From: Perca fluviatilis
Lineage: Eukaryota > Chordata > Actinopteri > Perciformes > Percidae
Reading direction: 5' to 3'
NCBI RefSeq assembly: GCF_010015445.1
Contig: NC_053126.1
Coordinates: 8,524,249-8,588,248, forward strand
DNA: 64,000 nucleotides
Shown here: piece by piece, positions 13,031 through 26,400 of the stretch
How positions within the stretch are numbered: position 1 is the first letter of the stretch
Layout of the letters: every line of letters starts with the position of its first letter
The notes under the pieces: model-generated
Told to the model about the DNA's origin: nothing
Database searches by the model: none
Seen by the model: the letters and a program-made list of their open reading frames with translations, nothing else
Translations under genes and position numbers: made by a program

Positions 13031-13695
13031 CACAAACTATGAAAGTGGTATCCGTCTTCTCTTCTAAGGCTCAACAAGCCAACCAATAAGTATATTTCCC
13101 AAAATGTAGAACATTTCTTTAAAATTCCAATTGTAAACTTGGTTAGACACACTGTTGTCCCTCCTGTGTATCAGCGTGTATGCAGTATTGTCACTGTGTG
13201 TTTGTGTGCTCTGTTTGCTTCACAGGTTGGTTATTGTTCTCATTTCTATTCCAACCGTGCATTTCAGTTCAGCTCTTTAAGTCCACCAACCAAAAATGTT
13301 AGACAGTACACTGTATGTTTTATGTTTGTGTTTTAGCCTGATCAAGAGAATCTAAGCTGCCTTTACTTAGTGCAACGATGGATTGTTTACTACGGGATGT
13401 TAGCTTCCAGAGATGTGCAATGAATGCCTTTTCAGAGGATAGTGAGACCCCCCTGTCTGTATCTTAGGTTGCATTTTTTAACTAGTTTTAAATGTTCTTA
13501 AATAATAATAGTTGGCCACCATATGAGTTTTCAAGTGACCTTGTTTACCTTGCACAGTACAGTTGCTTCAGTGAAGCCCCCGTTTTATTGCTAATGAGAG
13601 AGCAAGAGTAATCAGCGGAACCCAATGTTATTTTTCTATACTGTTTGAGAGGAAGTGTGTATGTTGTCAGTTCATCTCCAGTGCTCTGTTAAACA

Positions 13696-13701
13696 ATTAA
13701 A
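13696..13701 (+). terminator. Probable xylt2 polyadenylation signal (ATTAAA)
   Basis: The hexamer ATTAAA is followed within about 40 nt by a GTGTTTTTTTTTTTGGGG stretch, a typical GU/U-rich downstream element. It is the best placed signal between the xylt2 stop codon and rab37, and implies a 3' UTR of about 2.4 kb. No transcript evidence is available. Confidence 0.5.
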
Positions 13702-14258
13702 AACTTCTGTCAAATAATGTGGTATTTGAAACAGACCTTGTGTTTTTTTTTTTGGGGGGGGGCGGGGGGGGGGTGTTGAGGTCCCTTCAGGTCCGTGCTG
13801 CTGTGATAACCAGCAGCAGTCCTGGTTGGTAAGTCATCCTGAGCTATGACTCTTATCTGAGTAGGCAACCTCAGCCTGTCACAGTTTGCCTCTAGGAAAG
13901 CTCATAGGATAAGCATCCTCACTGATGACTCAATAAAAAAAATAAAAAATAAACACTTGGAAGGTTTTGTTATGCTGTTTTTTCCTTTTATGACATATTT
14001 CATCTCTAAATGAATTGTGGCATTAGGATGGTAGTTCTTTTTTTGTCTTAAAATAACTGTTCTCCCTGGGTTTCTACGGTTTCTTTCCCTTTTAAAGCAG
14101 ATGGAGATAGGACATGTTTATGTGAAGGAGAGGTGCTCTCCAGGGTGCTGAACGCTTCCTGGCTGTCACTTCCTTGTAAAAATACCCAACATGGTTTATT
14201 CACCTCATAAATACTGTAAACTACACATTTGTGTTTGTTTCTGACGGGGACGCTTTCA

Positions 14259-14265
14259 TATAAAT
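14259..14265 (+). promoter_or_regulatory. Possible TATA box for the upstream rab37 promoter
   Basis: TATAAAT lies 172 bp before the start codon of rab37 exon 1a, which would place transcription initiation near 14290 and give a 5' UTR of about 150 nt. This rests on motif and spacing only. Confidence 0.4.
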
Positions 14266-14436
14266 ATTGAGTGTCTTTGTTCAGGATGTGAACCCGAGGC
14301 GTGCAGAGGAGGAGGAGCGGAGGATGTGATGACAGACGGACAAAGCTGAAGGAGAGGAAGTTTAAACATTTAGTTTATTTGCAGAAGCTCGTCTGCTTTT
14401 GAACAGAAAACGCGTTTAAACTAGAGGACAAACGAG

Positions 14437-14589
14437 ATGGAGGACACCTGTGAAACGCAGAAGCAGGAGGAGGCGAAGCTGGTTTCCTCGGACAGTGCTT
14501 ACGGGTCATCTGCCGTGGACACGGACACGGAGGACGGACAGACTCCCACGTCCAACACCTTCCCCTATAATGAAGACCTGACGCACAAG
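14437..14589 (+). CDS. rab37: rab37 alternative first coding exon 1a
   Basis: The start ATG (14437) has a purine at -3 and G at +4. The 51 codons encode an acidic, Ser/Thr-rich N-terminus ending NEDLTHK before GTGATC, phase 0. As I recall, the human RAB37 isoform with the [12 protein letters not shown] exon has a first exon ending DHVLHK, the same ending, which supports splicing to 17995. The residue composition suggests a disordered variable Rab N-terminus. Confidence 0.9.
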
Positions 14590-17019
14590 GTGATCCATTC
14601 ACTACTTCTTGGAGTCTTGATTAGAATTTAATCACGTCTGAAATTGTCACAGATGCAGAACTACAGCTAGTCTAGTCTCGAAATGAATGATTTTAGTAAC
14701 TTTTCTAAATATTCCTAATTTATGGTGGGCCCAGTGGTAAAACATGTTAAGTGTGCTCCCACTGCACATAAAGGCATACCCACAGACAGCTGATTCCCAT
14801 AAAAAGGTCATTTGGAAAACTTACAGTAAACTTAATAACTGTCAGAACAAAATTCTTTATGAATCAAACGTGGAATGGAAATTGATTTATTTGAAACAGG
14901 GACAATGCACAAATAAACATTAAACTTGTTAAACAAGAGAATATGTCTTGGGCCAGGTTATAGCAACAATTGCTAATTTCCACCTGTAGTCCCTGGGCAG
15001 GTAGAAATAGAAACGTAGAAATATAAGTAAGTAAACTTTATTTATAAAGCACCTTTCAAAACCATGGTTACGAGGCGCAGTATTGATTTTGTCTATTGCC
15101 CAATTAGTACAACAATTAAATTATGTGCATGGTAATTAAAAGCATGTTTCTAGGACAGGACTTTTACTGCTTTAATACTGCAGCTATTTTGATGATTTGA
15201 TCCCTGTATAAGCTTCCCTCAATAACTCAACCGTTCAATATTTGCACAATAAGTAGTGCATTATGTGTGAGGCTAGAACAAAGTCCTGCTTGCTCAGAAA
15301 TCACATTTCTGGTTATATTTGTTTAGCAGGGTCACAGAAACTACACAGCTAGACACAGATGGCTTCACTTTTTGCAGACTAAAATGAAATGGGCCAATTG
15401 GATCTCTTCAAATCAATTGGATTTTTAAAATACCTAATAAACTTTTAAGTACTCTTGGAAAATGTGCATCAAGAAATGTCTTTGAGAATACACCGTAATA
15501 TACAAAAATGTATATCCCAAAAAAGAAGGAACTTGGTACACATGAAATGAGATGTGGTCTTATAAACTAATGTGACGGCTGAATGTAAAGTTATCACCAT
15601 TTAAAGACGTGCTGAATGGTTGGGAAACATAAATTATAAATTCCTTGAGATTAATTGACTTATTTTTTTTATTTTTTTATTTTTGAGGCATACACCTCTA
15701 CATATGTGCGCCTGCTCTACCAACTGAGCTAAACTGGCCACGTAAATTTACATTTTTAAAGGAAAAAAATCTCAATAAGGGCCTGTATTCATCCTCAATC
15801 TGTGGACAAAATGTACATTTGGCAAAGTCATTCAAAAAGTACCAAAAATGATATAAAAGGTGTTATTTAAGTAACCACTGCTGTGCAATGATTTATGTAT
15901 GATATGATGATGTCTGTAATTGTAGATACTTACCAAATTACCATCCACTGGATTCATTGGACACTTGGTTTTCCACTCGGCACTTTCATGGTAACCATCT
16001 CATTATGGGACGTCTCTGGGGCTCGCTCTTGATGAACCCAAGCAACTCTCAGGAATGTCATGTTGCCATGACGATGTACAGTATTCAGCATCTCTAACCC
16101 TATAGGGCTCTTGTCACAGTAACCCCCCCCACCCCACACACACACACCTCCATCCTTACTACATACATACATTCAGTCCCACATGTGTTTCCTGGAGATA
16201 AACTGCCCCCTCGCTGCTGCTCTGTTCTCCACATTTACATGCCAGCATTCAACTTTGATGAAGGATGCATGAAATAGTAATAAGTAGATTTCACAGTGGC
16301 CGGCTAAACACTGCACAAACAGTGGTCATGGACACAGCAGATTGCCTCAGGTCTGCATCATTTGTACTTAAGGGCAAATTTGTGCTTCTCACATTCTTTT
16401 CTATGAGAAAAGAAAAACATTTCTCTTAATGCCTGCTATTCAAAAAACGAAACAAGCATCCTATATTATTTATATTCTATGCACTTTGTTTGAAAATGTC
16501 CACTGTCTAGTTGCTGAATTTCTGAAGCTTTTCTCTGTATTTTCAGCATTTTAGGAGGCTACATCTTCAAAGAGAGCTCTGCAAGCATCCACTTTAAAGC
16601 ACCAGATAGTCTCGCATTTTCATCCTGTATATCTGCTCAAACTGGATCAGTGTTATGTTTTTAATGCGAGAGCAAAGTCAAACGCGCAGAACTCGTGGAT
16701 GCCAGTGATTAAATTGAACGTATTGCGAGCTGCAGAGCGCTGCCTGCTGTAATGCTGCACAGCATGTGCGCTCTTTGAGACTGCTGATAAGAGGCAGGCA
16801 GTGGGGCCGGCCTGCTGGAGGAGGAGGAAGAGGAGTAGGGGTTTGATAAATGTCAACAAAAGAGGCATCTGCTGCTGGACGCCCCCCAGCAGCCTCCAAT
16901 GACACAATAACCATGGCGACAAGGCCAAATATTGCCTACGTCCAGTGCTGTCAAATCAGCAGATCCCTGGTGGGGTGACGCATCACCCTCGGCCATGAGT
17001 ACTGAGGGTTATCACATCG

Positions 17020-17115
<96 letters not shown>

Positions 17116-18376
17116 GGTTTGATTATTATTATTAGTGGAACTCAGATCCTTGATTTGAGTATAACTCCATTGCAAAGTACAAGATCTGCATTTAAAATCA
17201 TATTTACACTAACTAAAAGTACAGAAGGACAATCAGCTAAATGTACTTAAAGTATCAAAAGTAAAAGTGTTAAGCAGAAGAGGACTGGGACTGCTATTGC
17301 ATAGATTGTAAATAGTGATGCGTCCGTGTGGAAGCAGCATTTTACTGTTGTGTTGGTCAAGGTGGAGCTAGTTAAAATAACTTTATACACTGTAAGGTAT
17401 TTTCATTTAGTCCATTCTTTCCCAACCTAGGGGTTCAAAGGGTCACAAGTATGTCAATCTGAGGGTATTTTTTTCTTTACTTACCTCTAATTTATGCTTT
17501 CTTTGTAAAATGTTGTAGTTGAGTAAAAAGTACAATACTCTCTGAAATGTAGTGAAATGGAAGTATAAAGTTGCATAAAATGGAAATACTGAAGTTAAAA
17601 TTGCACAGTACAGTACAGTACTTGAGTTAATGCACTCAGTTACTTTCCACCTGTGGTTAGTGTTCCCTTGTGGGTGCAAGAACAAATGCAGAACATCAGC
17701 CTGAGATGTGAGCAGCCATCTGATACAGTGACACAGTTTCAGGCCCAAACACACACACACACACACATCCTCCAGTACCTTACCAGTTCACTGCTGTACA
17801 TTGCCTTTCCCTCTCGAAGGCATTCAGCCGTCACATTGAATTACAAAACACCGAGGTGTGCGATGAGCAACAGATGAACGTGTACAGTAACCTACACAAC
17901 GTGCCCACACACACAGTGTGCATGGCCTCAGGCGACACGAGAGGAGGCAGCAGTGGAAACATGATGTCGCATCTCTCTGTGACTCTCTCTGCAGACCATT
18001 CTCGTGGGAGACAGCGGAGTGGGCAAGACCTCTCTGCTGGTTCAGTTCGACCAGGGCAAGTTCATCGCAGGGTCCTTCACCGCCACTGTCGGCATTGGTT
18101 TCACAGTGAGTCCACACTTCCTCTCCTCTGCACGTCCTCCGTGGCATGTTTTCTCTCCCTCCTCCTCCTCTTCCTCCTCCCCCCCCTCCCCCCTTTAATG
18201 CTGTTGACTTCACTCGAGTGATGAGAAGGACATGTCGCTGCGATGTGCTGTTTGTACTGAAGTGGTGACGTGACAGTGAAGCAAATCCTATCCGTTTCTC
18301 TGCTGCAGCATGAATCAGTGCTGTTCTCCGGTGGGGCATGTTGCATCTTCTCACTGCATTCATTACGACCCTTAAC

Positions 18377-18458
<82 letters not shown>

Positions 18459-21400
18459 TTTGTTGTTGTTGTTGTTTAACTATATTCGTGGGGTCCAAAA
18501 ACCGGGAATACAGTATACTTGTGGGGTCCGGACAGTGTTGTGGGGCCAAAATGCTGGACCGGGCCCCACAATTTTAAATGGCTGTTTGAGGGTTAAGACT
18601 TGGTTGTAGGATTAGGGTTAGAATTAGGTTATGGTTAGGGTGAGGGTAAGGGTTAAGTTTAGGCATTTAGTTGTGATGGTTAATGTTAGAGTAAGGGGCT
18701 AGGGAATGCATTGCATGTTAATGAGAAGTACCCACAAAGATAGTGAAACGCACTATGTGTGTGTGTGTGTGTGTGTGAATGCTATGATTAAGCTAGTGTG
18801 AAGACAGCACTGCTAATGAAAGCCATGGCAGCAGGCTGTTTTAAACAAGAGTGATTTAATGTTTTGTGACACGCGTGGTTGGTTTCACTCTGTGCAGGCA
18901 AAAGGGTGACCAAACAGGAAAGACGTACGGCTCATTTAATGGATGGTTCTTCATCTGATAACTTTGGCTTTGTGTCACTGCCTTTGGAGCAGCACTAGAA
19001 GGCAGAAATATGTGAGATAGTATAAAATAGGCTTTGCCATTTCGCATTAGCATAAGATTGTGGTAGTATATGATTCATGCTTAAAAAAAACAACCCTGCA
19101 GAAACAAAATAAGTCACTCTGCTGCATATGTGTACTGGATTTAAAGTCAAGGGTAAGACAGACTGATCATTTTCTATTTTCCTCCTTATTTTTTCTTTTT
19201 CTTAAATGCAGAGAAGGTAAACATCTTCATTTTGATATAATCTTATTATAAACTTTCACCTTTATTTAAAGCTTTTCAGCCTCTTTTCAGATGCACTTCT
19301 CTTCACTGATTTCTTATAAACTACCATAAAAGATAAGGCAGTGGGTTCCAGTCTAACCCACAGGGACAAACAGTAAATCTGAGAATTTCTTTTTGACCCT
19401 AATCATAAGGAAATCAACCATTCAATTAGCTCCATTTACTAATGCATGTTTCCTGTTCATGTCAGCGGGGTGAGACGTTGCCTGCAGCTGCCCGTGACAG
19501 AGTGATGAGTTAATATCTTCAGACAAGAGATTGCATGTCAGTTATATAACATAAATCATCTCTGACCGTGTGTCATGAGTCCTGTCACCACAGAGAGGAG
19601 TGGAGACTTGACTTGGACACTGGGGGGAGACAAACACTGCAGGGAAAGATTCATTTTTTGTTCAGACTGTTGCACTCGGTGAAGCCTTTTTAGACATGTA
19701 GCCTATGCCATGCTAATTAAATGAAGGGATTTTGATTATAGAATCATATGTTCTTGACAAGAAGAGACTTGGATCATTGTTACATTTGTTTGCCTGCTGT
19801 GATGAGGGACTTTTATGAAAACAAATGGGTTGAAAAAGAAGCTACAAGAACAAGAAAGGATAGGAACTACTTTATGGTAATATAAGATGGTCTTGTCCGC
19901 AAGGTTTTTTTTGGACCGGGTTTGTGTGCCATTTTACGCACCAAGAACAGTTGTTCTATCTTGAGTAAAATTCACGTCAAGTGTATTTAAACTAAATAGA
20001 CTGTCACAGTTGAGCATCTTTCTGCATCTCTCTGCTCTCCTCTCGGACCCTCTCAATGACCGAGCACCACCTGTGGCGGATGAGTCCGCCATCAACGCAC
20101 CTGACCCCCCGCAGCTGTTATCGGGGACAATTTTAGCCTGAATAGACACTGGTGTTTTCACTCATTAAAAAAAAAACACAGAGTTGTTAGAGCTGTCGGC
20201 ATCCTCTGCGTGCTCAGATAACCACCTGGCCACACCAGGACGCAGAGAAAGGTTTCCGCCTGCTAGTCATCACCGCTTTTCTTTGATTGGTGGATGCAGA
20301 CGCCGATGCGCTGCCTGCCACTGATTGTTTTGCAAGTTTTTGAACTGTCGCATCCAGTGCGATATTAAAGGTGTGATTTTTTTTCTCTCTCTCTCTCTCC
20401 CCGGAAAGCGCCTTTTGATCATTCTGTGGCCACGCGCAGTAATGCGAGCACAGGGGCTGGAGGCTGGCGGAGACCGGGACTGAGTGGCGGAGATCTCGCA
20501 GACACCGCGCGCGTCTTTCTTTGGACACATCTCGGAGATAACTGGGGCTTTGGCTTTTTCTTTAGCCTGCGCTTTTTTTTTTCTTCTTCCTCTCCCCTTG
20601 ACATTGCGATGTCCACAAGAAAGACATCGTTGACGGACAAGCAGGCTAAAAACGGAACCTCAAAATATGTGTTGGAGAGATGCGCTTCTGTTAACGAGTA
20701 TTATGATGTTGCCTTCAAGGTGTGTATTTCCGTCTCGTCTTGTGCGTTGCTTTTTGTTTTTGTTTTTGTTCGTGGCGCTGCTCGTGGAACAGGTGTCTAC
20801 ATGTGCTGGAGGTTTAACGCAGAAACAACTGGGTGTCTGCTGCAACAACGTGACCGTTGACTCTCCACATCTGGAGAACGAGCTTTACTGAGTCAAACAC
20901 ATTGAACTAACAGTTGATTAGGCTGCCCTTGTGCATTCTCCCTGTTTAAACGGGCAATGATAGCTAGTCATCGATTTGATTTTGAAGAAGTCTCTCTGAG
21001 CCTTTAAATGTCTCGAGGGTGCTTTGTCCGCCCTTACTGATAAAGGCAAATATTTGCTGAGGGTGTACTTGTTGCTCCATCCCATTAAATATTTACAAGA
21101 GCTGCACAGGCACACCTGTAACTGTAACTGTCTACCACAGACCCACCGACAGAAGACAAAGTTAAATTCAAGTTTAATTGCGTTGTTATCTATGAACACT
21201 GTATGTGCATGCAGCTGTGACTCACTGTGTGAATACATGTGCTGGATGGATTGTATAATTACACATCCTGTTGTTGTTGTTATGCTGATTAGTTTTAAAT
21301 GCACAATGATGAGAGATTAAATTGCAGATTTGGTTCAAACATCTTGAGTCCTCTCCCGAGTGTCACATGTTGGTGGCAGCTCAGACATACAGTGGGTCAC

Positions 21401-23405
21401 AACACTATCTTTAGTTGCATTTGCCATATTATAACATTAAAGTGCTCATATTATGCTCATTTTCAGGTTCATAATTGTATTTTGAGGTTGTACCAGAATA
21501 GGCTTATGTGGTTTCATTTTGAGAAAACACCATGTTTTTGTTGTACTGCACATTGCTGCAGCTCCTCTTTTCACCCTGTGTGTTGAGCTCTCTGTTTTAG
21601 CTACAGAGTGAGGCATCACACTTCTGTACCATCTTTGTTGCGAGTCGCACATGCGCAGTATCTACGGACTACTAGCCAGTCAGAAGCAGAGTATGAGCAC
21701 AGACAGTAAAATTAATGGACAAAGCGACGCCGTAGACTTGCAACGGAGACCAGTGAAGTCTATTAGAAGCACTTTTTTCCGGTGAGGGCTGAGCGTTACT
21801 GCGCAGCCTCCAACTGAGAGAGATGACGTAGATGTGACGTGAGCAACCTGTCTGAAAGTTGGAAGTCTTCTGGTAGCTGTGCCAAGAGAAATCTCAATCA
21901 TTCCCAATCTTGCAGAGACGGAGAGCGTAGGTATATGTAAGGAGATAACATGGGCACAGGCTAATTATTGCTAACTAAAATGCTAGTTAACAATAGTAAT
22001 TAAACTTAAACAGCTAATGCAAGTCGAAACTGCCTGCAAGCGTCTCCTATGCTATATGGTAATTTGTCTATTATGCGACAGAAAGTCGTGTGGTTATGAC
22101 ACAATCGTTAGCCTATTTTTACAAAAACGTCTGCTACGGACGTCTGCTAACGTGAGATACAAGGTAATGGAGCCTTTTATACATTGTCGTGTTTCTTTAG
22201 AAATAAACAATGGACAAATAAAGTCTTTAAACACTTCAGATGTAAAGTTATTCGCTGTCAAAGTGATGCCAAAATGAATGGGAGTCATTGGGATTAATAA
22301 CGGCGGGTGATGGCTTGTTAGCAACAAAATGGCTCCATAGGAGGTACGGTTTGTGGACGCTCGCTTACCCCCTTGAGTATGAGGGCGTGCCATGCTAGCA
22401 GATAGGCGAGCATTATAACAAAGTGTTACAAAGTGACACACGTTTGTCTCTGAAGTAAAGGCTGGACTACAATAGAGAGGTTTGGAGCAGTTTGTGAACA
22501 GTGTTTTCTGTTGGAGATGGTAAGTCCCTTTGGGGTGGACTTTGGTATAACGTGCACAAAAAGATATATAACACAATAAAGGAAAGGGGAAAAGACAAAA
22601 AAGCATAATATGAGCACTTTAACTGAAATCTTACCAAAATAAGACATTGCACAACATCTGACTCAAACATCACAATCCCAGTTGTGAAATATTTTTCCTC
22701 ACTCAGTTGCAAAATAATTTATGCAACACGTCCCTCCGCTTTAAGTTCCTCTTCAGCGGAGACTGTAATTCTTCACGTACAAGCTGTCAGTCATGTTTTT
22801 TTGTATTTGGTTTTGCCAGCTGTAACCTGTTGTCCTTCTTCTCTGGTGGTGGGTTTGCTCTAGGTGATGCTGCTGGGGGACTCGTCCGTGGGGAAGACGT
22901 GCGCCTTGGTGCGCTTTAAAGATGGGGCATTTCTGGGAGGCAACTTTATATCCACCGTTGGAATAGACTTTAGGGTGAGAGAGATGCTATCGAACAGTCT
23001 CGCAAAATGACTCATTATACTGTTTGTTATTGTTTGTGTTATAGCCTATTCTTGTTACTATTATGAGGGAACATTTAGCATCTGAAAAAACAAACTAATG
23101 ATAATTTACAAAGCAACAATTGGCATCCACTTGTTAAAGTGACTGCGGCCCAATTATCACCTTATTTCAGCGCAGAACACTTTGTCATTCTGCGATGATG
23201 GCACCAAATGTACAAATCCTCCCACCAATCAGTCAAGTTCACAGACCACTTGTGCTGCAAGGCTCTGTGGATGGCTTCATAAATGCCTTGGCAGATGCCT
23301 GCCCACGTCTCTGTCTCCTGGAAAGATTGGCTGCAGCTCAACACGGTCCTGGAGGAGTCACACTGCTGACAGACAAGCTCCTACCTAGTCACATATACCT
23401 CATGT

Positions 23406-23477
<72 letters not shown>

Positions 23478-26400
23478 ACACACACACACACACAAACACA
23501 GACAGACAGACCCACGCAGTGACTCTTGCTGAATTCAGAACTCAGATTTCTACTGTAAATCTTCCTCTGCAGGGATGAACATGAAAATAGGCTGTTTGGA
23601 GTGAGTGTTTTGACCTGCTGTGTCCCTCCAATCAAGGCAAAACACTTACACTAATGTCAGTCAAGTAGATCCGGCTTGAGGAGGAAATTGTGTTGCATCA
23701 GTGATGTATTGTCTTCTTTGGATGAGGGTGTAGACAAAAGAGAGCGTAATGGATGTCTGACACCTATATGGACGTTGTCTATTCAGAAGCAGGACAGGGA
23801 CAGGGACCGGAGCCAGTACACATTCATAAAAAACATAAAAAAACGGAACTGACACTGGTTTACACTAAAATTCGTTGGGGGAAAAAACACAATGGGTTTA
23901 CTGTCACAGTATTCATTCAGAAGAATGGCTCTTAATGTAAGCAATTTCCGTTTTCTCACTTATTTTCATGAAAAGGGGCAAAGCTGCTTAGAAACCGAGT
24001 CATCTGAGAGGAGCAGTTGAGTCAATATGCTGAGGTTGTCTTTTGTGCATGGATAGGCAGGCAGGCAGGCTGTTGTGGCAGCTTGTAACATGGCCGGTCT
24101 ATTTTCGGCATGCTTCCTTGTAGCAGTTACTCAGCATGCAGGCTCCTCTCACGTCATAATTGAGGGTAAAAATGGAAACCCATGGCAACTAATGCAGGGG
24201 TTGAACCATGTCCATTTTGCTTTGGCAGAGGATGCAGAAGGTGGCAGATTTAGCTTTGCACACATTGCAGAGGTTGCCTTTGTTACTGTGTAACTCTGTC
24301 TGCATTTATTTTGGGTGCCTTTCTGTTGCGTTCACAGAAAAGGCCGGGGCCGTTGGTGATGACCTGTCACTGATACGGAGTTATGAAGTGATAGAGGAAG
24401 TGCTGCAGATTATTTGCTATGACTAGCGAATATTCTGCAGCACTTCCTCAATCTCCCTTTGGCGGTTTTTGCTGTGCAGAGTTGAAATATGGTCGTGACC
24501 TGGCCTGTTCCTGTTGCAGGTCATGGTAACAAAAATAACCCCCAGCCCCCATGAAACAGACCACGGGAGAACATGTGTTTCTGTTGTTGCATGTTGGAGC
24601 ATGCATGTTAAAATCCTGCATGTTACCTCAACCTTTATTTGTACTTCACTCCTAATTCAACACTTCCAGTCACTACATTTAGCTTTTTTTTTAGCAGTGT
24701 GCCTAAACTATTTTAAGCCAATCTTTTCTCTACAGGAAATCAGAAGGCCCCCCTATGGGGCTGCAGGAAATAACGGGGGAGTCGGTTGTTATGCTGCCAG
24801 TCGTCGTTCTCGCTGTTGTGTAATTAAGTCTAATCCCAGGACCTTGTTGTTGTGTGGGTGTTGCAAATTACTTTCTCTGCCAGCATTCAAAGCCACTTTT
24901 AGTTGATCTTGTTTCTTTTACCACATGCTGAGTCCCTTAAGCTTCTTTTTAGTCTGCCGTGATGTTCCTCATTCATTTCTGTTTAGTTTTTCACAGCGCT
25001 CCAGTCTTTAAGGCATATGTTGGATTGTCAGACTATCACAGCTCTTCTCGTTTCTGCAGAATAAAGTGGTGGATGTCGACAACCTGAAAGTCAAACTCCA
25101 GGTGAGAACATGGGCCTTTTTTCCAGACCTGTCTTCATTTCAGTTCGCCAAATGTAAAATCATCTTGGCAGCTGTTGACCTGTATATTGGTTGCGGTAGG
25201 TTATGTAGAATCAAAATGAATCAGAAAAATGTATAGTTGACCTAAATATGCTTTACTGTCATTGTTTGCCGTGCCAATCCAGTCAAAGTCTCTGATATTG
25301 TAGTAAAATGAGCAAATCTGCAGGGTTATGTGCCAGCAGCAAGCTGTTAATCTAAGGCACATACCCGTCTACCTGTTCATTCAACACTGAGTGGGAGTGC
25401 CGAATTTAGATTCCTCTGCTAGCTTGAGTAAATCCTTACATTTTTTGTTCTTGCACGGGCCTTAAATGTGATAAAAATCCTGTTATAAATTCCAAAATAG
25501 ACTTTACTATCACGAGTCTATACTATAGAATGGAAATACGTAAAAGCTGAAGTTGGCTTTAAAATTTTTAGGCTGACTGGATAAACAGTGTAACAGATTA
25601 ATAGGATGTAATACTGTCATTTCAGGTTAATTTGAACCAATTATTACATAGATATGACCTAAAAACTGCACTCTACTAATATGAGGAAAATACAGTAACA
25701 GCAAACAGTGTGTTCTCACAGCTTTCCAACTACTATTTAATAATTACCTTGATGTAATTTATTAATTTAATTACATATATATATATATGTATATATGTGA
25801 TTTAAAGAAGCTTAACCTTCAAATCAAGACTCCACTAGAGTCAATAGCCTGATGGCAGTTATTGCTACTTTACTAAGCTAGGCTACTTAGCTTACATTTT
25901 AGCCTGTTTTCATTCTCTATGACCAGCTTTACCTTATTTAGGCCTATGTCTGAATAACTAAACTAGCAAGGTGTAAGTTCATCGAAATGTATGTATTTCA
26001 GTTATAGGAAACAGCTACAGGACAAAAAGTAAATGTAGCTTTAGCAGCCAGCGGTTTCACGGTTTGGTTTGTTTTTTAGCTGTTTTCTGCCGTTGTTGTT
26101 TTTTTGTTACAGATAAATGGCATAGACAAACAACATCAAATCAAAATCCTACTAAAAAACATTTTTGTAAATATATAGACATAAGGTGTTGCCTGATTGC
26201 TGCAAAGTTCTTCAGTTTCTGTGCTATGCAAAGCTAGGCTATTTATCCTACCTTCTAGCATGTACCAAGTAATAATAATTACCAATATCTTAGTTTCACA
26301 TAATTGATGTATTTCATTTACAGGAAACGACTAGATACAAAAGTTAGTTTAGCTTCAGCAGCTAGCTGGGGCCATCTATCTATCTGACCAGCTGGAACTA

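Larger units (their letters stand above)
11329..14250 (+). other. xylt2 3' UTR and xylt2-rab37 intergenic region
   Basis: No coding exon was found. The first 2.4 kb are probably the xylt2 3' UTR, ending after the ATTAAA at 13696. Inside it, about 12549-12665 and 12952-13030 are fragments of a dispersed fish repeat in opposite orientations. A T-then-G homopolymer tract lies at 13742-13773 and a short A/T-rich stretch at 13931-13955. Confidence 0.55.

Noticed and set aside
18605..18665. Interstitial telomere repeat
   Set aside because: TTAGGG variants are too irregular and sit inside an interspersed repeat with GTGGGGTCC units.
20426..20608. In-frame N-terminal extension of rab37 exon 1b
   Set aside because: It would need a GTG start; the first ATG in frame is at 20609 and gives the normal Rab length.
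22094..22606. Minus-strand open frame of 170 codons
   Set aside because: It lies wholly inside the TTAA-flanked non-autonomous element, has no domain-like pattern and crosses low-complexity sequence; a chance open frame.
23162..23400. Open frames near the (CA)n tract after rab37 exon 2b
   Set aside because: They run into the dinucleotide repeat and lack splice-compatible or conserved content.
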